From an uncultured Muribaculaceae bacterium (GTDB taxonomy: Bacteria > Bacteroidota > Bacteroidia > Bacteroidales > Muribaculaceae): a stretch of DNA of 44,962 nucleotides. The translations under genes were made by a program, and so were the position numbers. Positions 36,567 through 42,862 of the stretch are shown here, piece after piece (position 1 is the stretch's first letter; each line of letters begins with the position of its first letter). The notes under the pieces are model-generated. The model was not told the DNA's origin, did not search any database, and saw only the letters and a list, made by a program, of their open reading frames with translations. The stretch is taken from NCBI GenBank assembly GCA_905233845.1, contig CAJOFH010000020.1, positions 1-44,962 on the forward strand, written 5' to 3'.

Positions 36567-37232
36567 ATGATTGAAGCACTCAACATAACAAAACGCTATG
36601 GTGACCTGGAGGTCTTGCGCGACGTCTCGGTCACCATCAACGATGGCGAGATTGTCGCTATCGTGGGGCCCAGCGGCGCAGGTAAGACCACGCTGCTGCA
36701 AATCATCGGCACGCTCGACGCGCCACAGAGCGGGCAGGTGCTCTTCGACGGCACCGACGTCCTCAAGCTCAAGCCGCGCGAGCTCGCGCACTTCCGCAAC
36801 CGCAACATCGGCTTCGTGTTCCAGTTCCACCAGCTTCTGCCGGAGTTCACCACCCTCGAGAACGTCGCCATCCCGGCGCTCATAGGGGGCGACAAGCGGG
36901 CCGATGCCTACGACCGTGCTCAACAGCTACTCGACTACCTCGGCCTGAGCCAGCGTCTGGAGCACAAACCGGCGCAGCTCAGCGGTGGTGAGCGCCAACG
37001 AGTAGCCGTGGCGCGAGCTCTCATCAACAACCCTAAGGTGGTGCTCGCCGACGAGCCCTCGGGTTCGCTCGACACGCAGAACAAACTCGAGCTTCACCAG
37101 CTCTTCTTCGACCTACGCGACAAGTTCCACCAGACGTTCGTCATCGTCACCCACGACGAGACACTCGCCCACAGCAACAACGTCGACCGCGTCCTCCACA
37201 TGCGCGACGGTTTAATAATGCACAATGCATAA
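36567..37232 (+). CDS. ABC transporter ATP-binding protein, LolD-like
   Basis: A 221-residue ATPase of the MacB/LolD group. Walker [13 protein letters not shown] (about 35-46), the Q-loop region [13 protein letters not shown] characteristic of LolD, signature [15 protein letters not shown], Walker [10 protein letters not shown] and the H-loop histidine in VTHDE are all intact. LolD powers release of lipoproteins from the inner membrane with LolC/E, whose genes are not adjacent. The last residues and the stop codon (MHNA then TAA) come from an ATGCACAAT repeat array, so the original C terminus has been replaced or trimmed. The stop is therefore a recent one. Confidence 0.9.
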   Translation: MIEALNITKRYGDLEVLRDVSVTINDGEIVAIVGPSGAGKTTLLQIIGTLDAPQSGQVLFDGTDVLKLKPRELAHFRNRNIGFVFQFHQLLPEFTTLENVAIPALIGGDKRADAYDRAQQLLDYLGLSQRLEHKPAQLSGGERQRVAVARALINNPKVVLADEPSGSLDTQNKLELHQLFFDLRDKFHQTFVIVTHDETLAHSNNVDRVLHMRDGLIMHNA

Positions 37233-37304
37233 TGCACAATGCATAATCCCTAGAAAATCTAGAATATCTAGGACTTCTAGAGAATTTAGGACTTCTAGAA
37301 AACA
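37217..37304. repeat. ATGCACAAT/TCTAGAA repeat array, copy 2
   Basis: It starts inside the 3' end of the LolD-like gene and continues through three ATGCACAAT/ATGCATAAT units into TCTAGAA units. 36 of its bases are identical to copy 1. Confidence 0.85.
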
Positions 37305-37310
37305 AGAATA

Positions 37311-37994
37311 ATGAAACACGCCATCATCCTATTAGCGACCATAGCGGTCCTTGTGGCTTGTGACCGCAGCCACGACGGCTTGCTCGACGAGACCTACGAG
37401 AAGCAGGTCGTCGACATCGTCACCTACACTGGTCTTGACAATGACCAGCACGCCACCTTCCGTCTCGACGGGCGTGACGACGACCCGTCGGTCAAGCTTT
37501 TCACTAACGTCGCAGCGCCCGACAAGGTGAAGCCCAACGAGCGGCTGCTCCTAACCTACGCCATCAACCACCGCGCCCCTGACGGCTCTTACTGGGATAT
37601 CGACGCCATCGCCTATTCGCGCATCATCAACGACTCTATTCGTGTCAACGCCAATCCACTCGACACATACTCCATGCGACCCATCAAGCTCAACAGCATC
37701 TGGCGCACTGGTGAGTATATAAACCTCTATGGGCAAGTGGAATACACCGGCAAGAACCGTTTCTTTTACATGATGGTCGACAGCGACACGAAATACAACG
37801 ACACCGTGCAGGCCTACCTCGTTCACGACCTGCTCAACACACCCTCCGACAGCATCTTCTACTGGCGCGACCTCTACCTCTCGGTAAACGTCGCCGCACT
37901 AAAACAACCCGAAGCCCCCTGCCACGTCCTGCGCGTGCACATCAACGATGTCAACAACCCCTCAACCACCTTCAAGGACTTCAATATTAAGTAG
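37311..37994 (+). CDS. NigD-like lipoprotein
   Basis: A 227-residue lipoprotein with lipobox LVAC (cysteine near residue 17). The mature part has two beta-rich halves, fitting the NigD_N (OB-like) and NigD_C layout of Bacteroidales proteins first noted in bacteriocin-type operons: VDIVTYTGLDNDQHATFRL early, RLLLTYAINH in the middle and CHVLRVHINDVNNP near the end. The function of the family is unknown. It begins just after the second repeat array. The family call rests on overall pattern. Confidence 0.75.
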   Translation: MKHAIILLATIAVLVACDRSHDGLLDETYEKQVVDIVTYTGLDNDQHATFRLDGRDDDPSVKLFTNVAAPDKVKPNERLLLTYAINHRAPDGSYWDIDAIAYSRIINDSIRVNANPLDTYSMRPIKLNSIWRTGEYINLYGQVEYTGKNRFFYMMVDSDTKYNDTVQAYLVHDLLNTPSDSIFYWRDLYLSVNVAALKQPEAPCHVLRVHINDVNNPSTTFKDFNIK

Positions 37995-38254
37995 GAAGGA
38001 GGAAGTAGGAAGGATGTGAGAGGTGAGAGGGAAGAACTCCCCCTCTAAGATAGAGGGGGTTGGGGGGAGTATGATATGGCAAGATATTGATCATCAAGAC
38101 ATTTGACATACTCCTCAGTCACTTCGTGACAGCTCCCCTAGCTTAGGGGAGCAGCTACTCCATCTTTACCGAACACTAATAGCATTGAGCATTAATCTCA
38201 GCGTAGCCCAATTGTGCATTATGCATTATGCATTGTGAATTGAATCACTCTCTC
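37995..38254. other. Intergenic stretch with purine tract, GC-rich hairpins and ATGCAT repeats
   Basis: 260 nt without a gene. It holds a purine-rich tract (37991-38035), a hairpin-forming CCCCCTCTAAGATAGAGGGGG element with a GGGGGGAG tail (38037-38073), a GCTCCCCTA/TAGGGGAGC hairpin (38131-38151), and a reverse-oriented ATGCATTATGCACAAT array (38213-38240). Confidence 0.75.
38037..38073. repeat. Inverted-repeat element, left copy
   Basis: Matches the reverse complement of 38901-38936 with a single extra T. Internally it is a CCCCCTCT/AGAGGGGG hairpin. The pair flanks the 204-residue membrane protein gene. Confidence 0.8.
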
Positions 38255-38869
38255 CTATATACTATCAGTCTCCTCTTCCTCTAAAAACCTTTCGGGGACG
38301 ATTTCTATAAACTCAATTCTATCCGCTAGTTCGGCAGTAAAATCGATTTGGACATTTAGCGAGTCGTTTAGGTTATAAGCGACATAATCGCCCCAGTTGG
38401 CATCTAAATAGTCGTCGGGTTTGCCCAGGGTTATCAGCACCGAGTCCTTGGGCATGCCAATATACACAAGCTCCTTAATCTGCAGGCTGTCGAGGCCATC
38501 TCTCATCACGTAGCTCTCCTTTAGATTCAGTTCCTCTATCAGTGGCGTGGTTCTATCCTTATTATGCTCGTTGTAACTCTCCACCATGCCCACACCAAAG
38601 ACCACTACCACTATGATGGCTAATATAAGCAAGCAGCCACAGCCCGACAGCAACGCTATCAACCAACCATTCGTTTTCTTCTTGGGGGGCAATGGAGCAC
38701 CAGCACCATACTGAGGATACTGCCCCTGAGGATACTGAGGCTGAGGCGCATACTGTGGAGCCTGCTGAGGCTGAGGCGCTTGAGGACCCTGAGCATACTG
38801 GGGTGCCTGAGGGTTTTGAGGACCCTGAGGTACCTGACCATTTCCATTATTCATATTATCCATTATCAA
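38255..38869 (-). CDS. Single-pass membrane protein with Pro/Gln-rich head and BamE-like motif (copy A)
   Basis: A 204-residue protein with no signal peptide. Residues 1-62 are almost all Pro, Gln, Tyr, Gly and Asn (repeats of PQ and APQY), then KKK and a membrane helix (about 68-93). The outer part carries IGMPKDSVLITLGKPDDYLD, like the GMxxxxVxxxLGxP motif of BamE/SmpA folds, followed by beta-rich WGDYVAYNLNDS. The start could also be Met3 (38863). A clear tandem paralogue is at 38972. Function unknown; the head may be a flexible cytoplasmic segment. Confidence 0.78.
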   Translation of the reverse strand: MIMDNMNNGNGQVPQGPQNPQAPQYAQGPQAPQPQQAPQYAPQPQYPQGQYPQYGAGAPLPPKKKTNGWLIALLSGCGCLLILAIIVVVVFGVGMVESYNEHNKDRTTPLIEELNLKESYVMRDGLDSLQIKELVYIGMPKDSVLITLGKPDDYLDANWGDYVAYNLNDSLNVQIDFTAELADRIEFIEIVPERFLEEEETDSI

Positions 38870-38900
38870 ATAAAGTTGTCAATTATCTTGCCAGCTCTGT

Positions 38901-38936
38901 CATACTCCCCCCACCCCCTCTATCTTAGAGGGGGAG
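38901..38936. repeat. Inverted-repeat element, right copy
   Basis: Reverse-complement partner of 38037-38073, between the two membrane-protein paralogues. Confidence 0.8.
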
Positions 38937-38971
38937 CTCTTCAAAATAGAGGAGCAGCTGATACACAGCAT

Positions 38972-39493
38972 TTATTTAATGCTGTCTGCAGGCTCCAGAA
39001 GCTCTTCGGGGACTGATTCCATGAACTGGATGCCATCGACCACATTATCGCTGAAATTGATTTGAACCGAAATCGAGTCGTTTAGATCATAAGTAACATA
39101 GTCGCCCCAGTTAGCATCTAAATAGCTGTCGGGTTTGCCAAGAGTGACAAGCACCGAGTCCTTAGGCATGCCCATGGTGATGAGCTCCTTAATGCGCACG
39201 CTGTCGAGGTTGTTTTTAATCACAAGGCTCTCCTGAACATTGAGTTCCTCAATCATTGGAGTGGTTTCGTCCTTATCCCTATTACATTCGGTCAACATTA
39301 GCAGGGCAAACACGCCCACTACAATTGCCATTCCGCAAAGGCAACCACAGCCTAGGAGCATCGCTGTGCGCCAGCCTTTCTTCTTCTTGGGTGGCTCTGT
39401 AGTGCCAGCACCATTTTGAGGATTTTGAACCTGGGGGTCCTTAACATTCTGTGGCTCCTGAGGAGTCTGAGGATTATCATTCATCTCTGCCAT
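38972..39493 (-). CDS. Single-pass membrane protein with Pro/Gln-rich head and BamE-like motif (copy B)
   Basis: A 173-residue paralogue of the next gene downstream. The head (1-40) is shorter and rich in PQ and NP. PPKKKKGW precedes the membrane helix (about 43-67, CGCLCG inside), and the outer part again has MGMPKDSVLVTLGKPDSYLDANWGDYVTY, nearly identical to copy A over about 50 residues. The variable head and conserved tail suggest that the outer domain is the selected part. It lies first in the direction of transcription and may be co-transcribed with copy A across a 100-nt gap holding a hairpin repeat. Confidence 0.78.
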   Translation of the reverse strand: MAEMNDNPQTPQEPQNVKDPQVQNPQNGAGTTEPPKKKKGWRTAMLLGCGCLCGMAIVVGVFALLMLTECNRDKDETTPMIEELNVQESLVIKNNLDSVRIKELITMGMPKDSVLVTLGKPDSYLDANWGDYVTYDLNDSISVQINFSDNVVDGIQFMESVPEELLEPADSIK

Positions 39494-40260
39494 AATTAAA
39501 TAAATTTATGAGTTTTCAGTAATCAGTTTTCTTTAAGACTCCAAAGATAGTAAAAAAATATCAAACAACAAAATTCAGGGAAATTCAGGCGAGAGGGAAG
39601 AGGAAAGAGGTGAGAGTGAGGCTGCGCGTGGTAGTGCGTTAGAGACTGGTTATTTTGACAGGAGTTACAATATTTTTCATGGTTTGGGACAGTTTTTGAA
39701 AAAAAACTTGAACACTGCGCCTGCGGTGCAATACATTGACAACTCCCAGGAGCCTGTGGGACACTTTTTGAAAAAAAATTCTTGATGGTTTTGGAGTTTT
39801 TGACCAGAAAAATGGGGGTTTTTGGTAAAAAACGGAAGTGGTGTGGGACACTTTTCGAAAAAAAATTTTGAGCACCGCACTGACTTAGTCTCACGCAAAT
39901 ATCGCAAAATTGATTAAACAACTGGAACAACTTGTATACAACTTGAACAACAAATGTGGGTTGTGTGGGACAATTTTGAAAAATTTTTTTCAAGCTCGCA
40001 AGCTCGGTTATTTTTTTGTGTTTCATAAGTGGTATATTATAATATCAAGGTACGTGTATGCGCGCAAAAGTAATAGCGGTGGGGAAGAGGGAGCAATGTT
40101 ATTTTATTTGTTAAGGAAAGAGGAGAGAGGGATTCAATGCACAATGCATAATTCACAATGCATAATTGCTTTGCTTGAAATTGAAAGAATTAAGGAATAT
40201 TTGGTGCCTTGGGCAGGATTTTAGCCTTTGAGGGGTGTTATTTTGCAGCAAAAATCTTTT
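39494..40260. other. Gene-free repeat-rich stretch next to the defence island
   Basis: About 770 nt with no supportable gene. It holds a purine-rich tract (39591-39620), four GTGGGACA-TTTTT-GAAAAAAA units (39683-39990), another purine-rich run (40081-40130) and an ATGCACAAT/ATTCACAAT array (40138-40166). A minus-strand open frame over the units reads repeated FFSKSVP and is not a credible protein. Confidence 0.75.
39683..39990. repeat. Four degenerate GGGACA-TTTTnGAAAAAAA units
   Basis: Units with GGGAC starting at 39686, 39758, 39845 and 39967 share about 22 nt. Spacing is irregular (72, 87 and 122 nt) and the intervening sequences are unrelated and AT-rich. Confidence 0.8.
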
Positions 40261-40271
40261 AGGAATAAACC

Positions 40272-40336
40272 TGTAGACAATTGTCCGTTGACTTTTTGAG
40301 AATTGTAGACAGTAGTCCGTTGTGCAGTTGTCTACA
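40272..40336. promoter_or_regulatory. Operator array for the controller-type regulator
   Basis: Two direct copies of TGTAGACAnTnGTCCGTTG (40272-40290 and 40304-40322) and one inverted TTGTCTACA (40328-40336). The second copy covers the -33 TTG and the inverted one lies between -33 and -7. I infer that the HTH protein encoded just downstream binds here. Confidence 0.68.
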
Positions 40337-40350
40337 GAGGGGTAACTTTG
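40320..40350 (+). promoter_or_regulatory. Bacteroidota-type promoter of the defence operon
   Basis: TTG at 40320-40322, 20 nt spacer, TAACTTTG at 40343-40350. The start point should fall near 40356, giving a leader of only about 13 nt to the ATG at 40369. Confidence 0.8.
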
Positions 40351-40368
40351 TCAACAAAACTATTCAAC

Positions 40369-40575
40369 ATGAACATTAACGAAAGATTTGGCAAACGAAT
40401 CAAGGAAAAAAGGAAGGCTATGGGTCTGTCACAGGAGAAATTAGCCAACCTCGCAGAGGTCGACAGAACCTATCTTCCAGAAGTAGAGAGAGGAGAGAGA
40501 AATATATCACTAGTCGTAGCTGAAAAGATAGCAAACGCACTAGGAGAGAAACTATCTAAGATGATTGAAGATTGA
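40369..40575 (+). CDS. Controller-type Cro/CI HTH regulator of the restriction-modification operon
   Basis: A 68-residue DNA-binding protein. The frame is open from a TTG at 40348, but that codon lies inside the -7 promoter box, so the ATG at 40369 is the start. The HTH (about 15-50) has LSQEKLANLAEVDRTYLPEVE followed by RGERNISL, the hallmark of restriction-modification C proteins, which are small dimers that delay endonuclease expression and control their own promoter. Direct and inverted TGTAGACA copies over the promoter fit autoregulation. The methyltransferase start follows 10 nt after the stop. Unlike many C proteins it would control the whole operon. Confidence 0.88.
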   Translation: MNINERFGKRIKEKRKAMGLSQEKLANLAEVDRTYLPEVERGERNISLVVAEKIANALGEKLSKMIED

Positions 40576-40585
40576 CAACCTTGTA

Positions 40586-41806
40586 ATGAAGAAAGAACAG
40601 AAATATAAAGAGCCTCTCGACAATCCTGTTGTCGAGGATGAAACTGTTGCATATCAAAGAAGTCTATTTACACCTATAATTACGGGGTATAAGCATTTCG
40701 ATGAAAAAAAGAATGAAAAACAAATTAATATTATCTCTCTTTTCTCTGGCTGCGGTGGATTAGATTTGGGATTTGAACAAGTTGGAAATTATAAAACAAT
40801 TTGGGCAAATGATTTTAAGCCTGAAGCCTGTGAAACCTTTCGCAATCATTTCGGCAACATCATTTTAGAAGGTGATATAGAACAAGTTGATCCATATACT
40901 GACAAGTCAATTCCTGAATGTGATTTAATTTTAGGTGGGTTTCCTTGCCAAGATTTTTCTATTATATGGAAAAGACCAGGTCTAAATGGAGAAAGAGGGA
41001 ATTTGTATAAGAGTTTTTTACGTTTTGTTGATGCTAAAAAACCAAAAGCTTTTGTTGCAGAAAATGTTAAAGGAATCTTAACTGCAAATAAGAAGAAAGC
41101 AATAAAACAAATTATTGAAGACTTTCAAAACATTGAACCTGGCTATGTTGTCATACCACATTTATATAATTTTGCCGAATACGGAGTACCCGAATTTAGA
41201 GAACGTGTTCTAATTGTTGGTATTCGCTCAGATTTGGGATTTGATTTTAAACATCCAAAACCTACTCATGGCACAAAAGATGGATTACTACCTTATGTCA
41301 CTGTAGGTGAAGCTTTCAAAGGTGTGGAAGAAGTTGAACATAACAATGAACACTTACGTGTTACTGACCGCACAAAAAAAATAATAAGTTTAATACCTGA
41401 AGGCGGAAATTTCACGGCCATCCCCAAAGATAGTCCTTATTACGTTAAAGGCATGATTAGTCACGTATATCGTCGAGTACATTTAGGAGAACCATCAAAA
41501 ACAATTATTGCTGCTGGTGGTGGTGGAACTTGGGGGTATCACTACCCTGAGAATCGCCCTTTAACCAATAGAGAAAGAGCAAGAATTCAATCATTCCCAG
41601 ATGATTTTGTTTTCTATGGTAGCACAACTGAAGTGAGAAGACAGATTGGCAATGCTGTTCCACCCGTTGGCGTTCATGCAATTGCAGAAGCATTAAAGCC
41701 ACTTTTTTTAGGCAAATATGAAAAGGTGGACTTAAAAGAACGTCTTGAAGAGTACAAACTCATGCCTTTTGAACAAAGATACAAATTAATAACTCAACAA
41801 CTATAA
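40586..41806 (+). CDS. DNA (cytosine-5-)-methyltransferase
   Basis: A 406-residue modification enzyme. The frame reaches back to a TTG at 40565 that overlaps the regulator gene; the ATG at 40586 is preferred. The order of motifs is normal: I (ISLFSGCGGLDLGFE), IV with catalytic cysteine C121 (GGFPCQDFS), VI (AENVKGI), VIII (FRERVLIVGIR), a target-recognition region, then IX (RERARIQSFPDDF) and X (QIGNAVPP). It protects host DNA against the nuclease encoded 2 nt downstream. About 45 residues precede motif I. The target site is unknown; if it pairs with an NgoFVII-type enzyme, a GC-rich 5-bp site is possible. The gene is AT-rich compared with the chromosome to its left. Confidence 0.92.
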   Translation: MKKEQKYKEPLDNPVVEDETVAYQRSLFTPIITGYKHFDEKKNEKQINIISLFSGCGGLDLGFEQVGNYKTIWANDFKPEACETFRNHFGNIILEGDIEQVDPYTDKSIPECDLILGGFPCQDFSIIWKRPGLNGERGNLYKSFLRFVDAKKPKAFVAENVKGILTANKKKAIKQIIEDFQNIEPGYVVIPHLYNFAEYGVPEFRERVLIVGIRSDLGFDFKHPKPTHGTKDGLLPYVTVGEAFKGVEEVEHNNEHLRVTDRTKKIISLIPEGGNFTAIPKDSPYYVKGMISHVYRRVHLGEPSKTIIAAGGGGTWGYHYPENRPLTNRERARIQSFPDDFVFYGSTTEVRRQIGNAVPPVGVHAIAEALKPLFLGKYEKVDLKERLEEYKLMPFEQRYKLITQQL

Positions 41807-41808
41807 TT

Positions 41809-42861
41809 ATGGAAATTCTTCTAACAAATAACCCCATTATTTCATCAATAGGTTGTAAGGCGGTCAAGGATTACTTCACAAACTTTGTAAATGAAGCGGA
41901 TGCGATGAACATTGCTACTGGATTCATCTCAAATCAATCTCTTGCTACAATAAGAACTGCGGTTGAAAGCAGAGAACATAATCTTAAAGTTAATATGTTT
42001 GTTGGCATGCATTCAATACAGGGGTTTACTCAACTTCAATACAACTCTTTAAAAGTGTTACATACTTTTTTAAATGAAACAGATTGTGGCAACGTTTACC
42101 TTTCTCCTAGAGCATTATACCATGGTAAAATGTATTCATTCGTTAAAGATGGTTCTTGTTTTGGTGCTTTTATAGGTTCATCTAACCTTGAAAGCTTTGT
42201 TTCAGATTGCCCTAATTATATTGAAAGTGATGTTTTGCTCCATGATAATGATGCCATATCAATCGACACTCATATAAAAAAAATTATCGATTTATTAGGA
42301 GTTAATTTTGATGACTTAGAAGCGCCTCATGAATTCATCAAACCTGATGAGGAAATTTTTGTAGATTATAAAGGCGTTAGAAAGGTCTCTGAAGAAGAAC
42401 TTCATCGTGCTTGTGCGCTTGTCGAGGGAAATCCAATAAGAATTCCCCTTAAAACATTCCCAAAAAGTAATTTAAACACTTATTTTGGTGCTGGTAAGAT
42501 TAAAGGTAGATTTAGTCGACGTGACTGGTATGAAGTTGAAATTATTTTAAGCTCTAAAGAACCTTCTTTTGCAAATATCCCATACGATCCTGATCCTGCA
42601 AAAAATGAATTATGTCACATACAAGTTATCACTGATGACGGATATAATTTTGAAATGTTTAGGCAAGGTGATTATGGAAAAAATTTCCGTTCTGCCAAAG
42701 ATTTGAGGATTCTAGGACGCTGGATTAAACGACATATGGAAATTTCAGGTTCTTTAGTTGTTGGGCAACCAATAACTAAAGACGTTCTTGATGCTTTTGG
42801 AAAGCATTATTTAGTTTTACAAAAGACATTTGACAACTACTGGCTTCTTAAATTAGAATAA
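41809..42861 (+). CDS. NgoFVII/BfiI-like restriction endonuclease (phospholipase D fold)
   Basis: A 350-residue protein whose N-terminal half is a single PLD domain: YHGKMYSF gives H105 and K107 of the HxK motif, D114 follows, and GSSNLES at 123-129 gives the second part. Enzymes with one such motif (BfiI) dimerise and cut DNA without metal ions through a histidine intermediate. The C-terminal half (about 195-350), with GRFSRRDWYEVEIILS and IQVITDDGYNFEMFRQGDYGKN, fits the B3-like DNA-recognition domain of this group. I recognise it as the RE_NgoFVII family. It starts 2 nt after the methyltransferase and ends 1 nt before the Z1 gene. Confidence 0.85.
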   Translation: MEILLTNNPIISSIGCKAVKDYFTNFVNEADAMNIATGFISNQSLATIRTAVESREHNLKVNMFVGMHSIQGFTQLQYNSLKVLHTFLNETDCGNVYLSPRALYHGKMYSFVKDGSCFGAFIGSSNLESFVSDCPNYIESDVLLHDNDAISIDTHIKKIIDLLGVNFDDLEAPHEFIKPDEEIFVDYKGVRKVSEEELHRACALVEGNPIRIPLKTFPKSNLNTYFGAGKIKGRFSRRDWYEVEIILSSKEPSFANIPYDPDPAKNELCHIQVITDDGYNFEMFRQGDYGKNFRSAKDLRILGRWIKRHMEISGSLVVGQPITKDVLDAFGKHYLVLQKTFDNYWLLKLE

Positions 42862-42862
42862 T

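Noticed and set aside
39683-39990. Possible CRISPR array
   Set aside because: Four imperfect units, spacers of unequal length (about 50-100 nt), no cas genes.
39523-40026. Minus-strand 167-residue open frame with repeated FFSKSVP
   Set aside because: The repeated peptide is a by-product of the GGGACA-TTTTT DNA repeats. There is no signal, domain or promoter, and the composition is biased.
40348-40368. TTG start for the HTH regulator 21 nt upstream of the ATG
   Set aside because: The TTG is part of the TAACTTTG promoter box, so it would not be transcribed.
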